Shown here one piece after another: positions 43,574 through 52,274 of a stretch of DNA of 64,000 bases. The stretch covers positions 1-64,000 of the forward strand of contig CALVUD010000004.1 in the NCBI GenBank assembly GCA_944363505.1, given 5' to 3'. Within the stretch, counting starts at the first letter, position 1. The number at the start of each line of letters is the position of its first letter. The notes under the pieces are model-generated. The model saw only the letters and a list, made by a program, of their open reading frames with translations, was not told the origin of the DNA and did no database searches. This DNA comes from an uncultured Clostridia bacterium (GTDB lineage: Bacteria > Bacillota > Clostridia > Christensenellales > DTU072). A program made the position numbers and the translations under genes.

Positions 43574-45757
43574 TTACGGATTGTAGGGCAAAATAATCTT
43601 TGAATCCAGATAATTTTTCCAATCCGTGCGGTATCGGGAATATAGCGGCGAAGAGGAACCGCTTATAAGCGTAGCCGGGGCGTAAATGACGAATTTCGAA
43701 TTCAGAGTGGAACGGTTGAAAGAGGTGTTCGTTATGGTGGCGGTACTGAAAGAGGATACGTTTACCGTTTCGTTTGCGAAACGCACTTCTTTCAGCGCGG
43801 GACAGTCCGTGAACGCGAAAGAACCGATGCTGCCGATATGGTTGGTCAGTATCACCGTTTCCAGTTTATCGAGTTTGTCGAACGCGAACGGGAGTATGTC
43901 GTCGATATAAACGCTTTTGCCGTTCCCGTTCAGAATCGTGTAAAGATCCAGGACCACGGTGTTCGTTTCGGAATAGCTCGCCACGATATAGTTGACTTTC
44001 GTTACGTCGAAAGTTATCCCGTCCGAAAGTTTTCCCGTCTCGGCGGCGGAGTCTTTATCGAAATATACGCCGCTCGTAAATTCTTTGAAAGGGGTGCGGG
44101 AATACACGGTTAGCGAGTCGTATATATACGCGCGTTCGTATATGTTCTGAGCGAGACGGAAAGAGTAAACCGTCGGCACGTCATAGTTTTCGGAGTCTTT
44201 TGTGGCTGTCAGCCATTTGTCGATATAAAGTTTTGTCGTTCCGGCGGGCACGATAATGTCGAGAGCGGGTTGTATTTCGTCCGAGCCGATAACGCTTTTT
44301 TGCCCGAATGCGTAAGTGCCGTAATCGGGAACGGCTTCCGCGGCTGCCGCACGGAAAGTAACGGTGCCCGACGGCACGTCCTCGAACGCCTGACCCGCGA
44401 TCACCGTTGTTCCGTTCTTTACCACGTAATCTCCCCTCGTAACGACGGGGTAGGCGTATATCAGGGCGCTGCCCAGGTACAATAACCCGTCTTCGTAGTT
44501 ACTTATGTCCGCAAGGTATTTGGTGGCGGCATTCGTTCCGAGCCTGCCGAAAGTAAAACTTCCCACGTTTGTCAGATTCTCCGCTCCGGTAACCGTTTCA
44601 AGGTTTACGGCGCCCCAAAATGCTTCGTTATAAATATCGGTAACGTGGGATAGATCTATCGAAACCAGTCCCGAATACCTGAATACGCCGCGTTGCAGGA
44701 CTTCGAGCGAAACGGGAAGCACGATGTTTTTCAGCGAGCTTGCGGAGTCGAAAGCGTATTCCCCGAGGGATCCGAGCGAGTCGGGAAGCGTAACCGATTC
44801 CAAAGCGGAACAACCGGCGAAACAGCTGTTGCCGATAGAGTTCAAACCGTTGCCCTCAGCGGTGAAAGACACGAGCTTTTCGCAGCCGTTGAAAGCGTTT
44901 TCGCCAATGGATACGACGCTTGCGGGAATGACGACCTCCGTCAGGGAAACGCATTGACTGAAAGCGTATTTGTCGATAAAGGAGATACCGTCGGCGACGA
45001 CGACCTTTTCCAAAGTATCGTTTTCGGCAAACGCCGCTTCCCGTATGCCGTATACGGGCGTGCCCGTTTCGGTCACGGCGGGGATCTCTACCTCTTTATA
45101 AGGGATATTCTGATATCTGAAGCCCGTTATATACGTTTTGCCGTCCGATTCGGAATACAGGAAAAGCGGATCTGCCGCGCTCCACAGCGCCCACAGCACC
45201 AGATTCGAATTGACGGGCGTCGAAAAATCGTATCTGTTTATATAATCGAATTCGGTATACCAGCCGTAAAGCTCGTATCCCGAAGGCGCGCCCTGGATTT
45301 CGCCGGGATCCGAGGCGGTTTCTCCCGCTGCGACTATCTGCGCCGCTGCGGAGCCGTGGGGGGAAACGAAGCTGACGGTGTATCCGTCCGCGGAATCGCC
45401 GCCGAGCATAGAAGCGCGGCGACCCAGGACGTTCAAACGCATCGAAGCCGTAAGCCCGTTCGAGGAGGTTGCGGTAATGATGACGGAACCTTCCCGCAGT
45501 GCGGTCAGCGACACGTTGTCCGAGTTCACTTTGACTATCGAAGGATTGGAAGACGACAGAGCATATTCACCGCCTCTCGGAGAGGTAATGACCTCGGGAG
45601 CGTATACGAGTCCGTCGGCGTTGCCGTCCGAGAGATAAATTTCGGCGTTCTGTACGCCGAACGCGATGTTGGTGATATCGCTTTTGCACGCCGACAAAGC
45701 CGCCAAAACGGCAAGCAGTAACGTAACGAATATCAACGCCGCGCATTTTTTTCTCAT
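43574..45757 (-). CDS. BspA-like leucine-rich-repeat surface lipoprotein
   Basis: A 727-residue lipoprotein with lipobox LSAC (Cys24). After the signal come a Big_2-like Ig domain (ALSSSNPSIVKVNSDNVSLTA), an InlB-type Listeria-Bacteroides repeat (YTVSFVSPHG to LVLWALW, with ELYGWYTEFDY) and several BspA-type LRR_5 repeats such as IDKYAFSQCVSLTEVVIPAS and IGENAFNGCEKL, in two blocks. Such proteins bind host or environmental surfaces. The ATG at 45757 begins the signal peptide; longer forms would cross the promoter. There is no ribosome site: TATAAT lies 6 bp before the ATG, predicting a leaderless mRNA. Confidence 0.9.
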   Translation of the reverse strand: MRKKCAALIFVTLLLAVLAALSACKSDITNIAFGVQNAEIYLSDGNADGLVYAPEVITSPRGGEYALSSSNPSIVKVNSDNVSLTALREGSVIITATSSNGLTASMRLNVLGRRASMLGGDSADGYTVSFVSPHGSAAAQIVAAGETASDPGEIQGAPSGYELYGWYTEFDYINRYDFSTPVNSNLVLWALWSAADPLFLYSESDGKTYITGFRYQNIPYKEVEIPAVTETGTPVYGIREAAFAENDTLEKVVVADGISFIDKYAFSQCVSLTEVVIPASVVSIGENAFNGCEKLVSFTAEGNGLNSIGNSCFAGCSALESVTLPDSLGSLGEYAFDSASSLKNIVLPVSLEVLQRGVFRYSGLVSIDLSHVTDIYNEAFWGAVNLETVTGAENLTNVGSFTFGRLGTNAATKYLADISNYEDGLLYLGSALIYAYPVVTRGDYVVKNGTTVIAGQAFEDVPSGTVTFRAAAAEAVPDYGTYAFGQKSVIGSDEIQPALDIIVPAGTTKLYIDKWLTATKDSENYDVPTVYSFRLAQNIYERAYIYDSLTVYSRTPFKEFTSGVYFDKDSAAETGKLSDGITFDVTKVNYIVASYSETNTVVLDLYTILNGNGKSVYIDDILPFAFDKLDKLETVILTNHIGSIGSFAFTDCPALKEVRFANETVNVSSFSTATITNTSFNRSTLNSKFVIYAPATLISGSSSPLYSRYRTDWKNYLDSKIILPYNP

Positions 45758-45763
45758 AGACAG

Positions 45764-45793
45764 ATTATAGCATATTCTTTTTCGGCGTTTCAA
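45764..45793 (-). promoter_or_regulatory. Leaderless-type promoter of the LRR lipoprotein
   Basis: On the minus strand: TTGAAA (45788-45793), 18-bp spacer, TATAAT (45764-45769), then 6 bp to ATG. Both this and the fumarase promoter carry ATGC directly before TATAAT. Confidence 0.7.
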
Positions 45794-45927
45794 CAACGCG
45801 GCGGCAATATTCACCTTAAATTCAGTATTTTCGGATATCGTTCCGGCGCGCGCATGCCGGATTAAAATATTATTCGCAAAACATATTCTTAAAAGCGAAA
45901 ATATGCAAAATTTATTCGTTAAATAAT

Positions 45928-45956
45928 TTGATTTATGCATTTGTTAAGTGTATCAT
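45928..45956 (+). promoter_or_regulatory. Promoter of the amino-acid ABC transporter operon
   Basis: TTGATT (45928-45933), 17-bp spacer, TATCAT (45951-45956), 42 bp before the ATG. The region between this and the divergent promoter is AT-rich and otherwise empty. Confidence 0.6.
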
Positions 45957-45998
45957 AGGACACATAACGGAAAATGCCTTCGGGCAGAGGAGAAAAAA

Positions 45999-46892
45999 AT
46001 GAAAAAAATCGTCAGTATAGTAGTGGTTATAGCGTTGCTCGCCGTCGGCGTGTTCGCGCTCAGCGCCTGCAACGAAGAGGACACGATTACGATGTATACG
46101 GAATCCGGATTTGCTCCTTACGAATTCGTGAGCGCTTCCGGCAATATCGTTGGCGTTGACGTCGCAATCATGAGTGAAGTGGCTGAAAGAATGGGCAAGA
46201 AACTCAAGATCAACGATGTGGCTTTCGATTTTATCACGTCCAACGTTGCCAGCGACAAAGGGCTTGCGGTAGGTGCGGCCGGTCTTAGCATAACTGCCGA
46301 ACGTCAGGAGACCGTCGATTTCAGCAATATTTATGCAAGTTCCACGCTCGTAATAGTATCCGCTAAGGATAAGGCTTACGATTCCGTTGCCGACCTTGCG
46401 GGAAAAATCGTTGCGGTGCAACAAGGCACGAGCGGCGATTTGATCATTTCGGACGCTGCCGGCGAGGGTTATGTTTATACTACCGAAGACAATGACGGAA
46501 ACGAAGTTGAAGTAACCGTTACGGCAAGCGGCGCTACCGTCCAACAACTTCAGACTTACGCGCTTTGCATGGCAGAACTTACCGGTGGTCGTGTGGACGC
46601 CATTTTGATGGATAAACTGCCCGCTTCGAGTTTAGTCGCGACTTCTTCCAACCCCGACGGATTCGCGATAGTTGACGCCGTCGATCTGCTTAAGGAAGAC
46701 TTCGGTATCGCTTTCAAAAAGGGCGCCGATTCCGAATTGGTCGATACCGTTAACGAAGTTATAGCCGAATGGCTTTCCAACGGTAACATGGCAAAATATA
46801 CCGAATATTATACCGCTTTGGACGCATACGAAAAAGGTACCGGTGCCGAACCCGTTGCCCCTGAAGGCTTGAAACTTAGCTGGAACGTATAA
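45999..46892 (+). CDS. Polar amino-acid ABC transporter, substrate-binding lipoprotein
   Basis: A 297-residue extracellular solute-binding protein (family 3). Signal peptide with lipobox LSAC (Cys24). The binding lobe shows YTESGFAPYEFVSASGNIVGVDVAIMSE, broken here as GFAPYEFV and GVDVAIM, then GAAGLSITAERQETVDFS, the family's ligand signature, and VAVQQGTSGDLI with the ligand-contacting Gly-Thr. The start has AGAGGAG 8 bases upstream. A terminator follows before the permease gene. The ligand is probably an amino acid; the Arg of TAERQETVDFS normally binds its carboxylate. Confidence 0.93.
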   Translation: MKKIVSIVVVIALLAVGVFALSACNEEDTITMYTESGFAPYEFVSASGNIVGVDVAIMSEVAERMGKKLKINDVAFDFITSNVASDKGLAVGAAGLSITAERQETVDFSNIYASSTLVIVSAKDKAYDSVADLAGKIVAVQQGTSGDLIISDAAGEGYVYTTEDNDGNEVEVTVTASGATVQQLQTYALCMAELTGGRVDAILMDKLPASSLVATSSNPDGFAIVDAVDLLKEDFGIAFKKGADSELVDTVNEVIAEWLSNGNMAKYTEYYTALDAYEKGTGAEPVAPEGLKLSWNV

Positions 46893-46907
46893 TTAGGTTT
46901 ATTTTAG

Positions 46908-46941
46908 ACGGCGGGGAAAACCATGCCCCGCCGTTTCTTTT
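46908..46941 (+). terminator. Intra-operon terminator between binding protein and permease
   Basis: A 9-bp GC-rich stem, ACGGCGGGG (46908-46916) with CCCCGCCGT (46926-46934), 9-nt loop, then TTTCTTTT. It ends 13 bp before the permease start, so it would reduce transcription of the permease and ATPase genes relative to the binding protein. Confidence 0.85.
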
Positions 46942-46954
46942 GCGGATAATAATT

Positions 46955-47737
46955 ATGAATTTAGGCGAAAGATTTGCAAATGCGTTTATAAAATACGAAC
47001 GTTGGAAGATGTATTTCAACGGACTGGAAACCACGCTTATAATTGCCGCGATAGCAGTGATTATCGGTGTTGTTATCGGTATTCTCCTGGCTCTTATCAA
47101 TTACGTCAATAAAAAGACCGGAAAGTTAAAAGTGCTTGCAGCCATTGCGCAAGTTTATATCACGGTTATCCGCGGTACGCCCGTGGTACTCCAAATGTTT
47201 ATGATGTATTTGGTAATTTTCGCAAGCATGCCGATAGACCTGCATATTGGCAACCTCGTGTGGCGTAGCGGCGGCGGAATCCTGATCGGCGGGATAACTT
47301 TCGGAATAAATTCATCCGCATATGTATCTGAAATAGTCAGAGCAGGTTTCGAGTCCGTTGACGAGGGACAAATGGAAGCAGGCAGATCTCTCGGACTCAG
47401 CACTTCACAGACAATGGGTAGCGTAATAACGCCTCAGGCTGTCAGAAACGTACTGCCTCCGTTGTTTAACGAGTTCATAATATTGGTGAAAGAAACGGCG
47501 ATAATAGGATATGTGGGCGTATATGATTTAGGCAAAATTCCGTCCATCATACAAAGTCGTACTTTCGATATATTGCCTCCGCTGATTATTGCAGCCATAC
47601 TTTATTTAGTTGTGGTAATGCTGTTGACTTTGCTACTAAAAGTTTTAGAAAAATGGTTGGCAAAAAGCGACCGCAGCGGCGGCTACAGGGTTATCAAAGT
47701 CAGGAAGAAGTTTTCTTTGAAGAAAAAAGAGGCATAG
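46955..47737 (+). CDS. Polar amino-acid ABC transporter, permease
   Basis: A 260-residue permease of the HisM/GlnP type with about five helices. Diagnostic features are [38 protein letters not shown] (family motif RGTP) and the EAA loop [20 protein letters not shown], which contacts the ATPase, followed by [10 protein letters not shown] and [13 protein letters not shown]. The ATG at 46955 has no good ribosome site; a TTG five codons upstream is possible. It is followed after 1 bp by the ATPase gene. Confidence 0.93.
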   Translation: MNLGERFANAFIKYERWKMYFNGLETTLIIAAIAVIIGVVIGILLALINYVNKKTGKLKVLAAIAQVYITVIRGTPVVLQMFMMYLVIFASMPIDLHIGNLVWRSGGGILIGGITFGINSSAYVSEIVRAGFESVDEGQMEAGRSLGLSTSQTMGSVITPQAVRNVLPPLFNEFIILVKETAIIGYVGVYDLGKIPSIIQSRTFDILPPLIIAAILYLVVVMLLTLLLKVLEKWLAKSDRSGGYRVIKVRKKFSLKKKEA

Positions 47738-47738
47738 T

Positions 47739-48818
47739 ATGGGAAACAGTCTGATCGAGGTCGTGGGACTGACCAAAAAGTTCGGGGATCTGACCGTTTT
47801 GGACAACATCACCGAAAGCATTGAAAAGGGTGAAAAAATCGCCATAATCGGACCGTCCGGAGGCGGTAAATCGACATTTCTCAGATGTCTGAACGTATTG
47901 GAGGATCCGACCGCGGGAAGGGTGTTTTTCGACGGGGTAGACCTCGCCGATACCAGAGTGGACATCAACGAACACCGTCGCAAAATGGGTATGGTGTTCC
48001 AACAGTTCAATCTTTTCAATAACCTCACAGTCAGGAAAAACATCACTCTGGCACCCGTTAAAACGGCGTATAAGGATATTGCGAAATACCGCAAAGCCAT
48101 GTTTATCGCGCCGTTTTATAATTCGTACGTCAACATGTTCGGTAGCGTGATCAATGCCTCGCGCGCTAAACGCCGCGACAAACTGTCGGCAAAGATCGCG
48201 GAATTGGAAAGGGAACTTCAACCGCTGAACACAGCTTGGGAAACCACCAAATCGGTTACCGAGCGCGCGGGGAAGGAATTTGTAACGTACGATCCCGAAT
48301 TGACGAAGCGTAAGCTGAAGCTGACCGCAAAGCTCGAACGAGCGGAGCGCGAACTCAACCATATCACCGACATTCATATGATGACGCCGGCGGCTCCCGC
48401 AAAGACCGATCGCGCAGCCATAAAGCGCGAAGCCGACGAAATGGCGGAGAAGCTGTTGGCGCGGATAGGACTGGAAGACAAAGCCGACGCATATCCGTCT
48501 ACGCTTTCGGGCGGACAGAAACAGCGTATCGCCATCGTCAGAGCTTTGGCTATGAACCCCGAAGTAATGCTTTTCGACGAGCCGACCAGCGCGTTGGATC
48601 CCGAAATGGTCGGGGAAGTGCTGGATCTGATACGCGAACTCGCCGACGAAGGGATGACCATGGTTATAGTTACCCACGAAATGGGATTCGCGCGCGAGGT
48701 CGCCAGCAGGGTAATGTTTATGGACTCCGGCAAAATTGCCGAACAAGGCACCCCTGATGAGGTTTTCAGGAACCCGAAGTCGCCGAGATTGAAAGAATTC
48801 CTGGCAAAAGTTTTATAA
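47739..48818 (+). CDS. Polar amino-acid ABC transporter ATPase with a ~115-residue insertion
   Basis: A 359-residue ATPase of the GlnQ/HisP class, which is normally about 240-250. Walker [10 protein letters not shown] (38-46), Q-loop [13 protein letters not shown] (86-98), signature LSGGQKQR (256-263), Walker [14 protein letters not shown] (276-288) and the switch His in VTHEMGF are intact. After NITLAPVK (residue ~108) comes an extra segment to about 225 with a helical, Lys/Glu-rich part ([19 protein letters not shown] and [19 protein letters not shown]) that looks like a coiled-coil hairpin. Canonical sequence resumes with [24 protein letters not shown] is the ribosome site. A terminator follows. 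Confidence 0.93.
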   Translation: MGNSLIEVVGLTKKFGDLTVLDNITESIEKGEKIAIIGPSGGGKSTFLRCLNVLEDPTAGRVFFDGVDLADTRVDINEHRRKMGMVFQQFNLFNNLTVRKNITLAPVKTAYKDIAKYRKAMFIAPFYNSYVNMFGSVINASRAKRRDKLSAKIAELERELQPLNTAWETTKSVTERAGKEFVTYDPELTKRKLKLTAKLERAERELNHITDIHMMTPAAPAKTDRAAIKREADEMAEKLLARIGLEDKADAYPSTLSGGQKQRIAIVRALAMNPEVMLFDEPTSALDPEMVGEVLDLIRELADEGMTMVIVTHEMGFAREVASRVMFMDSGKIAEQGTPDEVFRNPKSPRLKEFLAKVL

Positions 48819-48825
48819 GCAAGCA

Positions 48826-48855
48826 CGGCGCCTTTTGTACGGGCGCCGATTTTTT
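48826..48855 (+). terminator. Terminator of the ABC transporter operon
   Basis: Stem CGGCGCC (48826-48832) with GGCGCCG (48842-48848), 9-nt loop, then ATTTTTT. Confidence 0.85.
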
Positions 48856-48892
48856 AGGCGAACAAAAAGCGGGAAAGTTTCCGATTCCCGTA

Positions 48893-48920
48893 TTGACATA
48901 ATAACTAATATAATGATAAT
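48893..48920 (+). promoter_or_regulatory. Promoter upstream of the second LRR lipoprotein
   Basis: Perfect TTGACA (48893-48898), 16-bp spacer, GATAAT (48915-48920), in a strongly AT-rich stretch. Confidence 0.6.
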
Positions 48921-48973
48921 ATATTTATAGCGCGTATAACGCGCGCGTGCGCAGAAACGACGTCGGAGAGGAT

Positions 48974-49174
48974 ATGGAGAAACGGGAAAGGCTAATAACG
49001 GCTATTTTTACGGCGGTATTTTTGGGATTTTTTTCCCGCGACGATTCCGCTCCCGCTTCCCGCGGTTTTGCTTTTTGCGACGCGTTTTATTTTTCCATGT
49101 ATGACGATTCCGGCGCTCGGCAAAGTGTTGCCGCGCGCCTTTTAACACCATCTTTTTACGGAGGGGGCGAATGA
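48974..49174 (+). CDS. Doubtful small protein or frameshifted remnant
   Basis: A 66-residue frame with GGAGAGG just before its ATG and a stop that overlaps the next gene's start (ATGA). It begins with a hydrophobic helix (LITAIFTAVFLGFF), but the remainder has an unnatural look. Shifting frame at the T7 run at 49028-49034 would give a second hydrophobic helix (ATIPLPLPAVLLF and FIFPCMTIPAL) and a stop at 49143-49145. It may be a two-helix membrane peptide broken by a frameshift, or a leader region with no protein. Confidence 0.35.
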   Translation: MEKRERLITAIFTAVFLGFFSRDDSAPASRGFAFCDAFYFSMYDDSGARQSVAARLLTPSFYGGGE

Positions 49175-50064
49175 TAAAGAAACGTCTTTTCGTTGTTCTG
49201 ATCATTCTCGCGGCGTTATCGGTTACGATAGTCGCGGCGGGATGCGAGGAAATTGTTTTTCCGATTTCTTACGGCAAGACCGGACTGGGGTACGTGGTAA
49301 GGAACGGCGAGGTTCATATCGAGGATTATTCCGATTCCACCGTTCGCGATACGGTTACCGTGCCGGACGAAATAGACGGCATGCCGGTAACGGTTATTTC
49401 AGATTTTTCGATTGCGAACGCAGAAACTTTAAAAACGATTTACATAGGTAAGAACGTGCGCGAGATCGGCGCGTGGGCAATGACCAACAACCAGCGTCTT
49501 CAGGCGTTCGAGGTCGACGAAGAAAACGAATATTTTACTTCCGTAGACGGAGTTTTGTATACAAAAGATCTAAAGACGATAGTCGCGTATCCTCCGTGCA
49601 AAGGCGTCGAGAAGGATTCCTCTAACAGAGTGATAAGCTCGGAAGCCGGCGAAAGCTATACGATTTTGGACGGAGTGGAAACAATACGCTCGAAAGCCTT
49701 TTACAAATGCGGGTATTTAAAAGAAGTCGTCATACCCGATTCCGTAAAATATATCGAAGAAAAAGCTTTCCATTATTGTTCCTCGATCGAGGGATTCTTG
49801 CTGCCCGACGGGCTGCTCGAGATAGGCAAGGACGCTTTCGCATACTGCTGGTCGGACGCGTTTACCGAGCTGAATATTCCCGCGAGCGTTCAAAAAGTGG
49901 GCGAATACGCGATGTACAACACCAACGCTATCACGAAGATTTACGTCAACAAGAGCGCCGACGAACTTGAAAAGCTGGAAGAGTCGGGCGACTGGGGAAA
50001 GAAATGGTATCCGACCAACAACGGGCGCGAAAGAGACGGTTACGAGATCGTTTACGCCGCATAA
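49171..50064 (+). CDS. Small BspA-like leucine-rich-repeat lipoprotein
   Basis: A 297-residue lipoprotein with signal peptide and lipobox AAGC (Cys25). Four or five LRR_5 units follow: ISDFSIANAETLKTIYIGKNV, split by IREIG-type turns (VREIGAWAMTNNQRLQAF), then IRSKAFYKCGYLKEVVIPDS, IEEKAFHYCSSIEGFLLPDG and VGEYAMYNTNAITKIYV. It is shorter than the 727-residue protein nearby and has no Ig domains. GGAGGGGG is the ribosome site. It lies 12 bp before a GPH transporter, so the two may be cotranscribed. Confidence 0.9.
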   Translation: MIKKRLFVVLIILAALSVTIVAAGCEEIVFPISYGKTGLGYVVRNGEVHIEDYSDSTVRDTVTVPDEIDGMPVTVISDFSIANAETLKTIYIGKNVREIGAWAMTNNQRLQAFEVDEENEYFTSVDGVLYTKDLKTIVAYPPCKGVEKDSSNRVISSEAGESYTILDGVETIRSKAFYKCGYLKEVVIPDSVKYIEEKAFHYCSSIEGFLLPDGLLEIGKDAFAYCWSDAFTELNIPASVQKVGEYAMYNTNAITKIYVNKSADELEKLEESGDWGKKWYPTNNGRERDGYEIVYAA

Positions 50065-50076
50065 GGGGGCATAGAA

Positions 50077-51786
50077 ATGGGAAAGATAGCGACAAAAGCC
50101 AAAACACTTATAAAGAACGTAGCTTACGACGTCAAAAACCATTGGAGAGTACCTAAAAAAGGAGAATACATTCCCTACAGGGAAGTGGTGGCGTATACGA
50201 TAGGCGTTACCGGAAACGACGCGACGAACTATATCGAGGAGATCGTCCAGTTTTCCGCCTCGGCTTTCCTGGTCGGCGCGATCATGGGCATATCCTATAC
50301 CGACATTGCGATAATAGGCATAATAACCCAGATAATGAGCTTCGCGCTCGTGTTCATGCAGCCCTTCAACATTTTGATTTTCGAAAACCACGGCAGACTG
50401 GAGCGTAAGACCCTTATCGCGATGCACTCGCTGAACTTCGCGCAGGTCGCCGTCGGCGTCGCGTTGCTGTTCGTAAGCCCCGTGCCTTTCGAGACTTTGA
50501 TAAAGGGGTTGCCGCAGATCATCGCGTGCGAGTTGTTCGGAAACGTCATATTCTTCTATTTCAACTACATTATCCGTCGTCTGTTCAGCGCAAAATACGG
50601 CAGATACAAACCGCAGCTTATTGCCCTCGGCTGGCCGACCGCGCTGATATTCCTGGCGATAGTTTATCTTCCCTACGATACGATGGATTACACCACGCTC
50701 TTAGTGGTGATCAGTTTCCTGTTTACCTGCCTGAACAGGTTTCTGAACACTTATCAGACCCATTCGGACGACATTATCAACGTCATGACCCCGAACTCCG
50801 ACGAAAGGCAGAAATTTTTGAGTATCATTCCTATAGTTACGGGAATCCTCGGCAGTATTTACAGGATCGGTTTCCCGATGGTCGCGCAGGCTACTGGCGG
50901 ACTCTTGAACATAATGAGCTATCGCGTTTTCATACCGCTTCTGACCTTGTTCTCGATACTGGTCGGATTGTTCATACTGCCCTGTAAGGAACGCGTCATC
51001 GAAGACGTCGAAAACCGACCTAAGGTGGAATTCTGGCGAGGCGCCAAGAAGGTTTTGCGAAGCAAGAACATCTGGATGATCCAGCTGGCGAACTATATCG
51101 GTTACTTTAACAATACCGCCCAGAAAGTACTGGATTATTACATAATCTATACCACGCGAATGGAGTGGCTTTCGGGCGTAATCGTGTTTATTTCGGGCGC
51201 TACGGCGCTGGTGGCGAACTTTTTGTCGCCCTGGCTCGTCAGAAGATTCGAAAAACGCACGATAATGGTGTGTTGCCGCGTACTGTGGGTGGCTTCTATG
51301 GGACTGGGATGGCTCGCCATACTCGGACAAAGTCTCGTCGGATACGTTTTCGTCATGCTTTTGAAAAACATCGCTTCCACCGTCAACAACGGCGTCGGAA
51401 AATCGTTCATCGCCGATCAGCTGGATTATTATCAATGGAAGAACGGCGAACGCGCGGACAGCTTCATCACTTTGTTCCAGTACATTTTCGTTCCCGTTAC
51501 TTTGGCATTCAGCTATGTCACTCCCTTCATTCTCGAATCTCAGGGGCTGACCAGCGACTGGGACGTGATGTTCGATTCGGGCATTGCCTCTAACGTTTAT
51601 ATAGCGCATCTTCTGATAAACGCCGTGGGACTTACCGTATCCACGATACCGTACTTCTTCTATACGTTTACCAGGGAACAGCATCAGCAGTGCATCCGCG
51701 AGATGGAGGAGCGATTGGGACTGGTGGAGCCGGAAAAAGAGAAAGAGCGTGTGCGTGAGAGCGCGCTCGACATAGAGATATATTGA
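50077..51786 (+). CDS. GPH-family transporter (third copy)
   Basis: A 569-residue divergent GPH-type transporter with about 12 helices. The N-terminal tail ends with RVPKKGEYIPYREVVAY, which is close to the corresponding part of the fourth copy (KTPPKGRYLNLKEILCF). Other landmarks are YGRYKPQLIALGWP (loop 2-3), HSDDIINVMTPNSDERQKF, and DQLDYYQWKNGERADSF in the last third, which matches the DxxDYxxWxTGxR motif of the family. GGGGGC is the ribosome site. The substrate is unknown. It overlaps the next gene by 4 bp. Confidence 0.88.
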   Translation: MGKIATKAKTLIKNVAYDVKNHWRVPKKGEYIPYREVVAYTIGVTGNDATNYIEEIVQFSASAFLVGAIMGISYTDIAIIGIITQIMSFALVFMQPFNILIFENHGRLERKTLIAMHSLNFAQVAVGVALLFVSPVPFETLIKGLPQIIACELFGNVIFFYFNYIIRRLFSAKYGRYKPQLIALGWPTALIFLAIVYLPYDTMDYTTLLVVISFLFTCLNRFLNTYQTHSDDIINVMTPNSDERQKFLSIIPIVTGILGSIYRIGFPMVAQATGGLLNIMSYRVFIPLLTLFSILVGLFILPCKERVIEDVENRPKVEFWRGAKKVLRSKNIWMIQLANYIGYFNNTAQKVLDYYIIYTTRMEWLSGVIVFISGATALVANFLSPWLVRRFEKRTIMVCCRVLWVASMGLGWLAILGQSLVGYVFVMLLKNIASTVNNGVGKSFIADQLDYYQWKNGERADSFITLFQYIFVPVTLAFSYVTPFILESQGLTSDWDVMFDSGIASNVYIAHLLINAVGLTVSTIPYFFYTFTREQHQQCIREMEERLGLVEPEKEKERVRESALDIEIY

Positions 51787-52274
51787 GCGCCGTGAAACAC
51801 CTTTCAAAGACCAACGCGTTGCGTATTCTGGATTCGCTCGGCGTTCCTTACGAGGCGACGGAGTTCGAAACGGACGGCGCCGTTTCGGGCGTCGAAGCGG
51901 CTTCGCGCATCGGCGCGGACGAAAGCCGCGTTTACAAGACACTGGTAACCGTGGGAAAATCGGGCGCGCATTACGTTTTCGTGATACCCGTCGCCGAGGA
52001 GCTCGATCTGAAAAAAGCCGCCGCGGCGGCGGGCGAGAAAAACGTGTCGATGCTTTTGTCCAGGTTGCTTTTGCCGCTGACGGGTTACGTTCACGGCGGT
52101 TGTTCGCCCGTCGGTATGAAAAAGCAGTTTCCGACTTTCATCGACGAGTCCGCCGTCCTTCTCGAGAGTATTTTTGTAAGCGGCGGAAGAATAGGTTTGC
52201 AGATAAAAATAAGCCCCGACGACCTCGCCGGGGCTGTGGAAGCGAAATTTACCGCGCTTTGTTCGGAGCGTTGA
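51783..52274 (+). CDS. ybaK: YbaK/EbsC-type Cys-tRNA(Pro) deacylase
   Basis: A 163-residue trans-editing enzyme that hydrolyses mischarged Cys-tRNA(Pro). It has KTNALRILDSLGVPYEATEF at the N-terminus, the catalytic Lys in ESRVYKTLVTVG, and LTGYVHGGCSPVGMKKQFPTFID, the family's GGxSPxG loop. The start is uncertain: a TTG at 51783 overlaps the previous stop, and a GTG at 51792 is an alternative that gives a more typical N-terminus. The 3' end overlaps the methyltransferase gene by 26 bp on the other strand. Confidence 0.9.
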   Translation: MSAVKHLSKTNALRILDSLGVPYEATEFETDGAVSGVEAASRIGADESRVYKTLVTVGKSGAHYVFVIPVAEELDLKKAAAAAGEKNVSMLLSRLLLPLTGYVHGGCSPVGMKKQFPTFIDESAVLLESIFVSGGRIGLQIKISPDDLAGAVEAKFTALCSER

